NCBI GenBank assembly: GCA_035454605.1
Contig: DATIGQ010000162.1
Coordinates: 1-44,079, forward strand
Length of the DNA stretch: 44,079 nt
Direction: 5' to 3'
Origin: Terriglobales bacterium
Lineage (GTDB): Bacteria; Acidobacteriota; Terriglobia; Terriglobales; Acidobacteriaceae
Shown: piece after piece, positions 32,654-39,484 of the stretch
Layout of the letters: each line of letters begins with the position of its first letter
How positions within the stretch are numbered: the stretch's first letter is position 1
Program-made: the position numbers and the translations under genes
The notes under the pieces: generated by a model
Seen by the model: the letters and a program-made list of their open reading frames with translations, nothing else
What the model was told of the DNA's origin: nothing
Databases searched by the model: none

Positions 32654-33630
32654 GCGTGGGTAAGAATCATGATGAGCCACTGCTTCATCGCCATCCCTCG
32701 AACCCGATCTTGACGAGCCGAGACTGGCCATATTCGATCAATAGCGTCTTCAATGCAGGCGCGACGCTGCTGGAGGATGGGTCGACCCTGTTGCTGTGCC
32801 GTGTAGAAGACCGGCGAGGCCTCTCACATCTCTGCGCCGCCCGTTCTGCAAACGGCGTGGACGGATGGACCATCGATCCGGCACCCACGCTCATGCCGAG
32901 GCCAGATGAATATCCCGAAGAGTTGTGGGGCATCGAGGACCCTCGACTGACCTACGTGCCGGAACTGCAGCAGTACGTGGTGGTGTACACCGCATATTCT
33001 CGGGGCGGTCCTGGGGTCTCTCTGGCCCTCACGAAGGACTTCCGCACCTTCGAGAGATACGGTGTGATTATGTCGCCTGATGACAAGGATGCGGCCCTTC
33101 TCCCACACAAAATCGGAGGGTTCTGGGCACTCATCCATCGGCCCATGACGGCACTCGGCGCTCACATATGGATCTCCTACTCCCCCGATTTGCGACATTG
33201 GGGCAGCCACAAGGTGATGCTGGAGGCCCGCCGCGGCGCGTGGTGGGACGCGAACAAGATCGGCCTGTCTTCGCCGCCAATTGAAACCGCCGGGGGCTGG
33301 CTAGTGCTCTACCACGGAGTGCGTCAGACGGCTTCCGGATGTCTCTATCGCCTCGGTTTGGCTCTTTTCGATCTTTCCCAGCCGGACAAGTGCCTGTTGC
33401 GGGGCGATTCCTGGATCTTCGGAGCAGAAACCGACTACGAACGTGGCGGCGATGTCCACGACGTGGTTTTCCCCTGCGGGCATACGATGAGTTCGGATGG
33501 CGACACCATCAATGTCTACTACGGGGCAGCCGACTCCTGCATCGGGCTAGCTCGCGGCAGCGTTCGGTCTCTTGTCGGCTGGCTTGATGCCAACGGACAC
33601 TGTGAGCGGCGGCGTGATTGGCGCGCCTGA
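32650..33630 (+). CDS. GH130 family glycoside phosphorylase/hydrolase
   Basis: A five-bladed beta-propeller of GH130, which acts on beta-mannosides. Signatures in order: NSVFNAGATLLEDGSTLLLC followed by RVEDR, LWGIEDPRLTYVPELQQY, VVYTAYSRGGPGVSLALTKD, KDAALLPHKIGGFWALIHRP, WWDANKIGLSSPPIETAGGW followed by LVLYHG, and DVVFPCGHT with NVYYGAADSCIGLA. The DPR aspartate corresponds to the catalytic acid. GH130 members are either mannosyl phosphorylases or mannosidases; I cannot tell which. The start (ATG 32650, GGAGATCTC before it) overlaps the GT4 stop. Its last 84 bp overlap the convergent TPR-like gene. Confidence 0.92.
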   Translation: MSVGKNHDEPLLHRHPSNPILTSRDWPYSINSVFNAGATLLEDGSTLLLCRVEDRRGLSHLCAARSANGVDGWTIDPAPTLMPRPDEYPEELWGIEDPRLTYVPELQQYVVVYTAYSRGGPGVSLALTKDFRTFERYGVIMSPDDKDAALLPHKIGGFWALIHRPMTALGAHIWISYSPDLRHWGSHKVMLEARRGAWWDANKIGLSSPPIETAGGWLVLYHGVRQTASGCLYRLGLALFDLSQPDKCLLRGDSWIFGAETDYERGGDVHDVVFPCGHTMSSDGDTINVYYGAADSCIGLARGSVRSLVGWLDANGHCERRRDWRA

Positions 33631-34584
33631 CGGAGCTCTTGAGAGAAATTCTGCTGAGGAAGGCCCCCGAGGGGGAACGGCCGCGGTCGGAGGAACCTTG
33701 AGCTTCGCCAGCTCACTGGCAAAAAGCGAGTTGTCAGGGAATTCCGCGACTAGCTCCTCGAGTTGTGTGCGGGCTACCTCTGGCTTCTTCTCGCGCAGGG
33801 CTGCCAGCGCCAGCAAGATCTTCGCAAACGGCCGGAGATAATGGCCGCGGTCGGCGGCGATCTCGAGCTGTCGGATGCCTGCTTTCTTGTCGCCGCGGAT
33901 TCCAGCCAAGCGGAGGACAAACCTCTTGAGTCGTGGCAAACTCCCGATCACGTAATTCGCCGTGCCCAGGCCAAGATAGGCATCGGCGGCATCGGGGGCG
34001 ACGACCAGCAGTTTCTTGGCGTACTTATCAGCCTCGCGGATCATTTTCAGGCTATCAAGCTGCTCCTTATCGATAAGGCTGGCGTAGTCGGCCTCCATAC
34101 CCAGGCTCAGGGCCATGGCGAACAGGGCGTTCGCATCGTCGGGAGCGGTCTTCAAACGGAGCCGCGCCAGGTCCTGCGCCCGCTTGACCGCGCCGAAGAA
34201 TGCCGCGCGCAGCTTCGGGTCGGGCTTGAGAGGGATCTTGCCCAGAAAACGCTTGTTGTCCAGGAAAAAGTCGGAGGTCAGGACGCCCTGCCGATAGCAC
34301 TCCTCAAACAAATAGCTCGCCGCTTCCGAGGCGCTCCCAAGAGGATCTTCCGGGTGGGACTTCTGCCAGGCCGCAAACTGGTTGCGAGCTTCCTCCGGTT
34401 TCAGTTCGTAGAGAAGGTGAAAGCCGGCGTCGAGTTCCGGCACGTGCAAGGCTTCAGCCGGAGCCTGCCAGGAGGCTGCCAGCGTCACTGGAACATCAAG
34501 GACCCCAGCCGCCAGTGCGCTGCACAGGAGCGAGCAAATCAGGGAACGGGACAGCGACCATCGCTTGTTCTTACTCGCAGACAT
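33547..34584 (-). CDS. Exported TPR-like repeat protein
   Basis: A 345-aa exported protein (signal peptide about 1-37, ending TLAAS) with tetratricopeptide-like helices: ELDAGFHLLYELKPEEARNQ, AVKRAQDLARLRLKTAPDDA followed by NALFAMALSLGM, AAFFGAVKRAQD, and VVAPDAADAYLGLGTANYVI. The C-terminal 40 residues are Pro/Ala-rich. It lies 21 bp after a response-regulator gene on the same strand. Its 3' end overlaps the convergent GH130 gene by 84 bp. No specific function is recognised; TPR proteins commonly mediate protein-protein contacts in the envelope. Confidence 0.82.
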   Translation of the reverse strand: MSASKNKRWSLSRSLICSLLCSALAAGVLDVPVTLAASWQAPAEALHVPELDAGFHLLYELKPEEARNQFAAWQKSHPEDPLGSASEAASYLFEECYRQGVLTSDFFLDNKRFLGKIPLKPDPKLRAAFFGAVKRAQDLARLRLKTAPDDANALFAMALSLGMEADYASLIDKEQLDSLKMIREADKYAKKLLVVAPDAADAYLGLGTANYVIGSLPRLKRFVLRLAGIRGDKKAGIRQLEIAADRGHYLRPFAKILLALAALREKKPEVARTQLEELVAEFPDNSLFASELAKLKVPPTAAVPPRGPSSAEFLSRAPSGAPITPPLTVSVGIKPADKRPNAAAS

Positions 34585-34605
34585 TTCTTTGGTTCTGTCA
34601 TTGCG

Positions 34606-35001
34606 TCAGTTACTCTCTGGCGGTGCCACCGAAGCGCTGATCAGGTCACCCGTAGTGCGTACGAGGGCCTTCGGCTCCTGCTGACCCTTGGCGAAAAAGG
34701 CGTCGGCGACGACTCCGGCCGGTATGGCTCCACTCTCATATGCTCCACTCATGGCAATGAGCAGGGTGTGGGGATAGCCCCGGCGGACGATCGAGAGCAG
34801 CTCGGCTCCCGACATGTTGGGCATGTTGAGGTCGGAAATGATGACGTCGGGAGGCTCTTGCGTCAGTTGCAGGAGAGCATCGAAACCATCCGCCGCCGTG
34901 GAGACGTCGTATCCGTGAGACGCCAGCAGCTCCGCAATATACTCACGATTACTCAAGTCATCATCGACCACCAAGATTCGGTGCTTGGGCTTCCTCGCCA
35001 T
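34606..35001 (-). CDS. Single-domain response regulator (REC)
   Basis: A 131-aa CheY-like receiver with no output domain. Acidic pocket D13/D14 ([16 protein letters not shown]), phosphoacceptor D57 ([13 protein letters not shown]), switch Ser85 (LIAMSGA) and Lys105 ([10 protein letters not shown]) are present. I start it at ATG 35001 behind GAGGAG. A copy of the CTGTGCARTTCTGTACAG motif lies 67 bp upstream. The gene is followed after 21 bp by the TPR protein, suggesting co-transcription. No histidine kinase is adjacent. Confidence 0.92.
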   Translation of the reverse strand: MARKPKHRILVVDDDLSNREYIAELLASHGYDVSTAADGFDALLQLTQEPPDVIISDLNMPNMSGAELLSIVRRGYPHTLLIAMSGAYESGAIPAGVVADAFFAKGQQEPKALVRTTGDLISASVAPPESN

Positions 35002-35068
35002 GGCTCTCCTCACGGAAATGTGAAACCTATCGGTCAGCACCAAGATTCGCATTCCGGGACTTGCAATT

Positions 35069-35086
35069 CTGTACAGAACTGCACAA
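35069..35086 (-). promoter_or_regulatory. 18-bp CTGTGCAATTCTGTACAG-type motif, copy 1
   Basis: On the minus strand the site reads TTGTGCAGTTCTGTACAG, 67 bp upstream of the response-regulator start. The core TTCTGTACAGAA is a perfect palindrome here. Confidence 0.6.
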
Positions 35087-35152
35087 CTTCAACTTTTCTG
35101 CTGTCCCGGGGTGGTTCGAAGCCGGAATTAATCACGCTGGGCGCCACGGCCT

Positions 35153-36058
35153 CTACGGCGTCACCAAAACTGGGTTCAGCAGGCGGAACTCGATCACCGA
35201 CTCGGATGGAACCTTCACCTGGCCGGACTTGCGAATCGCCTGCACGCCGGTACCCGCCCCGGCGCCAGCAGCAGCACCGATGGCCGCACCCTTCCCGCCG
35301 CCCGCGATGCCTCCGATGATGGCTCCAACCGCGGCCCCGCCGCCTACGGCCGCCGCGGTCTCCTTGCCGCGGGAGGCGCCGTGGGTCGCGAACTCGCTGG
35401 TGTTCAGGTGGTACTGCTTTCCCCCAAGCGTAAGTTGCGTGAGCTCCAGGGAGATTTCCGGCCGTCCGGCGAACTTGCCTCCGCTCTTGGCGGCAATCAC
35501 CCGGCCTTCCACATCGGCGCCTTTGGCGGCGACGGTTTTGCCGTCAATCGCAATCGGAGTCTCCAGAGTTCCCCGGAAAATATCCCCGATCTTGCTCTGC
35601 TCGGAGTCGATGGCATCGATCATGCGCACAGAGAGGACCGTGCCTTCCGGAATGGTGACCTGGGCAGGCGCGGACGTTGGGAGAGCGCTGGGGGAGGAAG
35701 ACATGGCCCCGGCGGTCGCAGCGGACGACGCCCCTGTGGCAAAGCGTGCGCCCGGCTCGGTTCCGGCCGTCAACGGCACAACCTGCAGGTTGTTCACAAC
35801 AGTCTTGACGCCTTCGACGGTCCCGGCATGCACGGCCGCAGCGGCGCGCTGCTGTTCATTGTCTACGCTGCCGGAGAGTGTGACCACACCATCGGTGGAC
35901 TGAACGGTGACGGCTTTTCCAGCCAGCCCCGAATCTGCCGCGATCTTGCTTTGAACCTGGCTCACGATAGCGGCGTCGTTGGGCCGTGTCGAGCACCCCA
36001 TGACCACGAGCATGAGCAGAAGTGCAACGACGAAAAGAGAGCGATTTTGGCAATGCAT
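35153..36058 (-). CDS. BON-domain lipoprotein with glycine-zipper C-terminus
   Basis: A 301-aa predicted lipoprotein: signal with lipobox-like LVVMGCSTR, so Cys22 should be lipidated. Residues about 28-90 form a BON domain ([50 protein letters not shown]). The C-terminal half has an extended strand region ([40 protein letters not shown]) and a glycine zipper ([20 protein letters not shown]), then a short [12 protein letters not shown] end. A similar C-terminal module ends the DUF3011 protein at 39485. GAGG lies upstream of ATG 36058. A regulatory-motif copy is 56 bp upstream. Confidence 0.85.
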   Translation of the reverse strand: MHCQNRSLFVVALLLMLVVMGCSTRPNDAAIVSQVQSKIAADSGLAGKAVTVQSTDGVVTLSGSVDNEQQRAAAAVHAGTVEGVKTVVNNLQVVPLTAGTEPGARFATGASSAATAGAMSSSPSALPTSAPAQVTIPEGTVLSVRMIDAIDSEQSKIGDIFRGTLETPIAIDGKTVAAKGADVEGRVIAAKSGGKFAGRPEISLELTQLTLGGKQYHLNTSEFATHGASRGKETAAAVGGGAAVGAIIGGIAGGGKGAAIGAAAGAGAGTGVQAIRKSGQVKVPSESVIEFRLLNPVLVTP

Positions 36059-36114
36059 AGACACCTCGTCCTGGTGGCGAGCCTGACCATCATTCGCCGC
36101 TGGGGCCAGGGATT

Positions 36115-36132
36115 CTGTACAGAATTGCACAG
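36115..36132 (-). promoter_or_regulatory. 18-bp CTGTGCAATTCTGTACAG motif, copy 2
   Basis: On the minus strand the site reads CTGTGCAATTCTGTACAG, the best copy, 56 bp upstream of the BON lipoprotein. Its second half lies in a perfect 14-bp palindrome, ATTCTGTACAGAAT (36112-36125). Confidence 0.65.
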
Positions 36133-36165
36133 CCTCAACGTTCCTGCGGCCATAGCGGTTTTGGG

Positions 36166-36585
36166 TTACTGTCGCCCCTCCTGCAGAAGCAACAGTTTCG
36201 CCACCGTGCACTTCTTCCATGCCTTCCAGCGGCGGTTCTTGACGGGGTCGAAGTGAGGGAGTTTGACCAGGACCTGTTCCTTGGCGGCCCGCATCTCCAC
36301 TTGCGGCCTGCCGCCCGGGTCCAGGGGGCCGATCGAATCCGGAGCGCTCAAGATCAGCACCACACGCAGAGGGGCGAACACGTGCTCACCAGGGCAGGCA
36401 ACCCACACCTGGTTCTGGTCGAGGTCTACAAAGATGAGTTGGCATTGGTACGTGGAGGGCTGCGCCTGCTCAAGGCGTTCTCGCGTCAGCGGGGGAGGCG
36501 TGGAGGAGGTGGCATTAAACTGTTGCGCGAACGCAGGCAGCAGGAGCGCCAGATACGCCATCGTCACTCGACCAGCCCTCTTCAT
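36166..36585 (-). CDS. Small exported hypothetical protein
   Basis: A 139-aa product with a signal peptide (MKRAGRVTMAYLALLLPAFA, cut before QQ) and a mature part with two cysteines (CQLIFVDLDQNQVWVAC). A basic C-terminus (PVKNRRWKAWKKCTVAKLLL) with a further Cys follows. No domain is recognised. A motif copy lies 74 bp upstream, and the divergent gene at 36806 also has one. The ribosome-binding site is weak, so the start could be the ATG at 36561. Confidence 0.7.
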   Translation of the reverse strand: MKRAGRVTMAYLALLLPAFAQQFNATSSTPPPLTRERLEQAQPSTYQCQLIFVDLDQNQVWVACPGEHVFAPLRVVLILSAPDSIGPLDPGGRPQVEMRAAKEQVLVKLPHFDPVKNRRWKAWKKCTVAKLLLLQEGRQ

Positions 36586-36659
36586 CTAAAAGCCCGAGCA
36601 TCCTAGCTAAATCGCCGGCCCTCATTTGGCGAAGTTTCCCATTCACGAGAGCTGACTCG

Positions 36660-36677
36660 CTGTACAGAATTGGACAG
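36660..36677 (-). promoter_or_regulatory. 18-bp motif, copy 3
   Basis: On the minus strand the site reads CTGTCCAATTCTGTACAG, one mismatch from the best copy, 74 bp upstream of the small exported protein gene at 36585. Confidence 0.6.
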
Positions 36678-36741
36678 CCGCTCGTTTTCCCTGCCCCCCG
36701 GCGACCGACCCAGGTCCGGCGCGCGAAAAAGAGTTCCTGAC

Positions 36742-36759
36742 CTGTGCGATTTTGTACAG
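36742..36759 (+). promoter_or_regulatory. 18-bp motif, copy 4
   Basis: The plus-strand site reads CTGTGCGATTTTGTACAG, 46 bp upstream of the ATG at 36806; it has two mismatches to the best copy and the same orientation relative to its gene as the other three. Confidence 0.6.
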
Positions 36760-36805
36760 TCTTCGCTTTCTGTGTGTGCGACCTTTTCCTTGCTGAGGAC
36801 TCTCC

Positions 36806-37669
36806 ATGGCGCAGATTTCAATTCAGAAAAGCTCCACGCGCACTAGGAACCTTGAAATGCCTTCGGCTTCCCCAGGATCGCGCGCTTACGCCTACGGGTT
36901 TTGGATTGCCGTGGTACTGATTGTGGCCTCCGCATCCGTCGGCGTGGCGATGGCGGAAACTGTCGCCGAGGCCGCGTGTCAACCGGCTGCCGCGCCTTTA
37001 TCCGTGGAGCAGGTGGTAGAAAACCTGGGGAAGAGGAACGCCGAACGGACGCAGGCGCTGGAGAGCTATGTGAGCCAGCGCCGGTATCAGTTGGAGTATT
37101 CCGGGTTTCCTGGCAGCCGGCGCGCGGAAATGATCGTTCAGGCAAAGTATGCCGCGCCAGCCAACAAGGAATTCACCATCGTGTCGCAAACCGGATCCAA
37201 GGCCATCATCAACAAGGTGTTCAAGAAACTGCTGGAAAGCGAACAAGAGGCGCTTGCGCCGGAGAACCAGGAGCGCACCGCATTGAACCCTCAGAATTAC
37301 GAATTCTGCCTGCTGGAGTATCAGCGTACCGGCGACTTCGGCGCCTACGTGCTGGGCCTGAAGCCGAAGCTCAAGAACAAGTTCCTCTATCGCGGCAAGA
37401 TCTGGGTTGACGGCAAGGATTTCGCGGTCCTGCGCATTGAGGCCGAGCCGGCCAAGAACCCTTCGTTCTGGATCAAGAAGAGCCAGATCCAGCACGCCTA
37501 TATCAGGATCGGCGACTTCTGGCTGCCTTCCGAGAATCACACCACCAGCTCGGTGCGGCTGGGTGGGCGCGCGGTGCTCACCATTCAGTACACGGATTAC
37601 ACGGTGGTCCCGGATCGGGGTACGTCCCAGTTGCAGAGCAGTCTGGGCAGCGGGCAGAGCAAGCATTGA
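36806..37669 (+). CDS. Exported outer-membrane-lipoprotein-sorting-like protein
   Basis: A 287-aa protein with an N-terminal signal-anchor (about 26-50) and a LolA/RseB-like region (about 62-270): VEQVVENLGKRNAERTQALE, SYVSQRRYQLEYSGFPGSRR, GAYVLGLKPKLKNKFLYRGK and DGKDFAVLRIEAEPAKNPSF with WIKKSQIQHAYIRIGDFWLP. Such folds bind lipid or lipoproteins in the periplasm. ATG 36806 follows TTGCTGAGGACTCTCC. The gene is followed by a sigma-like gene (55 bp) and a response regulator (57 bp further), so the three look like an operon. LolA itself is not proposed, only the fold type. Confidence 0.78.
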   Translation: MAQISIQKSSTRTRNLEMPSASPGSRAYAYGFWIAVVLIVASASVGVAMAETVAEAACQPAAAPLSVEQVVENLGKRNAERTQALESYVSQRRYQLEYSGFPGSRRAEMIVQAKYAAPANKEFTIVSQTGSKAIINKVFKKLLESEQEALAPENQERTALNPQNYEFCLLEYQRTGDFGAYVLGLKPKLKNKFLYRGKIWVDGKDFAVLRIEAEPAKNPSFWIKKSQIQHAYIRIGDFWLPSENHTTSSVRLGGRAVLTIQYTDYTVVPDRGTSQLQSSLGSGQSKH

Positions 37670-37724
37670 GGAGCGAACTTCTGTACTGGTTTCTGATTGC
37701 GGTGGTGGGCTTGGGTTCTCAGAG

Positions 37725-38285
37725 ATGAAAGAAGCTGGACCTTCCTCAATTCGCCGGGCAGAGAGCAGGTCCTCGCTCCAGATGGAGGAATTCTACCGAC
37801 GCTGGAAAGCACCGGTCTTCACGTTCTGTTGCCTTTATCTTGGCGACACGCACCTGGCCAGCGACGCTACGGCGTGGGCCTTCTTGCGCTATTACCGGCA
37901 ACACGGAGAGCTCGAGGGTAGCCAGCTCCCGTCGCCCCTGATCGGTGCTGCGCTGGCTGAGGCTTGCCGGTTGGCCAGTCCTCCCGGTGGCCGCGCAGTC
38001 GCTTCCCAGGCAGCGGGCGCCGGGCAGCCGCTGACGGACGCAATCCTGGACCTTGCCGGTGAAGAGAGGGCGGTCTTCATACTGCGGACCGTGCTTGGCA
38101 TGGGTGCCACACCCATCTCCGCAGCGACAGGTTTGCCGTTGGAGCGTGTGGACGGGCTCTGGCGAGACGCCTTGAAGATGCTGAGTGCAGTCTTGTTACA
38201 TCCCGCGTCGCACGCGGACCAAGCGCCAGGCGGGACACCTGCCAGCCTGCACACAGCAATCCAGCAACCTGAGCCGGCTGGCTAG
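37725..38285 (+). CDS. Degenerate sigma-70-like protein
   Basis: A 186-aa protein with a diverged sigma region-2-like segment (MEEFYRRWKAPVFTFCCLYL, then GDTHLASDATAWAFLRYYRQ) and a region-4-like helix-turn-helix (ALAEACRLASPPGG aside, LTDAILDLAGEERAVFILRT, GMGATPISAATGLPLERVDG, then LWRDALKMLSA). The recognition helix and flanking residues are weakly conserved compared with true ECF sigmas. It lies between an envelope protein and a response regulator on the same strand. It may be an ECF-like factor, or a sigma-derived accessory. The start ATG 37725 is a choice; a later Met at 37782 is possible. Confidence 0.65.
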   Translation: MKEAGPSSIRRAESRSSLQMEEFYRRWKAPVFTFCCLYLGDTHLASDATAWAFLRYYRQHGELEGSQLPSPLIGAALAEACRLASPPGGRAVASQAAGAGQPLTDAILDLAGEERAVFILRTVLGMGATPISAATGLPLERVDGLWRDALKMLSAVLLHPASHADQAPGGTPASLHTAIQQPEPAG

Positions 38286-38342
38286 GCCGGCGAGCGTTAG
38301 AGGGTAAACCAGCTACCTGCAAGACTGAAAGTCGAGGTCACC

Positions 38343-38765
38343 ATGGCCGCACAGGGTAAGAACATCCTATGCATTGATACCGACAGGAACGGTCTCACTC
38401 TCCGCGGGGCGTTGCTGCAAGACCACGGATACCGAGTCCTGACCGCCACGTGCGGACGTGAGGGCCTGCAACTCTTCGTTTCGCAGGCGGTCGACGCGAT
38501 CCTGCTCGACTACTACCTGACCTTGCTGGACGGCGGCGTGGTGGCGGATGAGATCAAGCGCCTAAAGCCCGAGACCCGAGTGGTGATGCTGACCGACCAT
38601 CGAGAAGTCCCTCAGGATGGGCTGAAATCGGTGGATGCGTTCGTGTTCAAGTCCCATGGGCCCGAAGCCCTGCTGGCGGCACTTCATGCTGTCTTGGAGG
38701 CCAATTCGGGCTCCAAAACAGCCGGGGCTGATTTCAGGGCTGGCGGAAAAGCCAGCATAGCGTAA
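38343..38765 (+). CDS. Single-domain response regulator (REC)
   Basis: A 140-aa receiver domain: ILCIDTDRNGLTLRGALLQD, phosphoacceptor D56 in AILLDYYLTLLDGG, Thr84 (VVMLTDHREV) and Lys103 (AFVFKSHGPEALL). No output domain. It follows the sigma-like gene by 57 bp. The last 82 bp overlap the convergent gene at 38684. Confidence 0.9.
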   Translation: MAAQGKNILCIDTDRNGLTLRGALLQDHGYRVLTATCGREGLQLFVSQAVDAILLDYYLTLLDGGVVADEIKRLKPETRVVMLTDHREVPQDGLKSVDAFVFKSHGPEALLAALHAVLEANSGSKTAGADFRAGGKASIA

Positions 38766-38983
38766 CGCTTCCTTCTGCGGGCTGACTGGAATCGCTGTTC
38801 GGCTAAGGCGAAAACTCCCGATAGGCGGCCGGAAGTGAGACGCGCGCGTGCCTGCCGGACCCCGCCAACCAGTTTCTCTGCCGCCTTCCAAGCCAGTACA
38901 CCCCCGCCGATGAAACCCATCAGAGCGACAGACAACAGTGCACAGAGGGCGACTTCCCTAAAGATATAGAGATAAAGAGCCAT
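38684..38983 (-). CDS. Small single-helix membrane protein
   Basis: A 99-aa protein with one membrane helix (FREVALCALLSVALMGFIGG, residues about 8-30) and an alanine-rich, basic tail (RLTSGRLSGVFALAEQRFQS). AGGATGGCTGG lies before the ATG. It overlaps the convergent response-regulator gene by 82 bp. Function unknown; moderate support only. Confidence 0.55.
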   Translation of the reverse strand: MALYLYIFREVALCALLSVALMGFIGGGVLAWKAAEKLVGGVRQARARLTSGRLSGVFALAEQRFQSARRRKRYAMLAFPPALKSAPAVLEPELASKTA

Positions 38984-39093
38984 CCAGCCATCCTTTCAGG
39001 TCGTTCCGAGTTCGTTCCGGTGTGGCACACCTGGTAAAGGCAGGCAGGGCCCGACTACCACATGCCGGCCCGGACTCGCCTGCTTAGTTGCTC

Positions 39094-39243
39094 CTAGCCG
39101 GTAACTCGGCGTCCGCCCAGCAAGTTAACGATCAAAACGACTACCGCCAGAACTAACAGCAGATGGATCAGGCCTCCGCCTACATGAAAGCTGAAACCCA
39201 GAAGCCACAGAATCACGAAGATCACAAAAATTGTCCAAAGCAT
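39094..39243 (-). CDS. lmo0937-family small membrane protein (49 aa)
   Basis: MLWTIFVIFVILWLLGFSFH, then VGGGLIHLLLVLAVVVLIVN and LLGGRRVTG. Two hydrophobic segments joined by an H-x2-G-G-x-I-H turn and the terminal L-L-x-G-R-R match the lmo0937 family of small membrane proteins. CAGGAGATAAAAAC lies directly before the ATG. The family function is unknown; it is often found near stress genes. Confidence 0.85.
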   Translation of the reverse strand: MLWTIFVIFVILWLLGFSFHVGGGLIHLLLVLAVVVLIVNLLGGRRVTG

Positions 39244-39391
39244 GTTTTTATCTCCTGTTGCTTATCCATCGTGAGCACCGGTTCTAAGTTCATCGCAGGT
39301 GCGCACGAGGTACTTTCACCTTACCGAATTGGGAACCGGCAGTCTGTTCAATAACGCGCACTGACCGGGCGCGATGAGGGTGAAGACACGA

Positions 39392-39418
39392 AAAGCCGGC
39401 TCACCAGGAGCCGGCTTT
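39392..39418. terminator. Strong hairpin terminator between convergent/tandem units
   Basis: AAAGCCGGCTC (39392-39402) and GAGCCGGCTTT (39408-39418) form an 11-bp perfect stem with a 5-nt loop. It lies about 70 bp past the stop of the minus-strand DUF3011 gene; the minus strand continues TTCGTGTCTT. Confidence 0.7.
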
Positions 39419-39426
39419 CGGTTTGT

Positions 39427-39460
39427 GGGTAACCGAGGCGTGGTTCCGCTTCGGTTACCC
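39427..39460. repeat. Second inverted repeat adjacent to the terminator
   Basis: GGGTAACCGA (39427-39436) and TCGGTTACCC (39451-39460) pair perfectly across a 14-nt loop, between the DUF3011 stop and the previous hairpin. It may add to transcription termination or act as an RNA-processing site. Confidence 0.5.
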
Positions 39461-39484
39461 CTAGCGTACGCACAACATTGGTTG

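Noticed and set aside
35069-36759. LexA or LuxR boxes
   Set aside because: The CTGT...ACAG halves are 10 bp apart, not 8, and no lexA/luxR gene or SOS gene is adjacent; kept as an unnamed motif.
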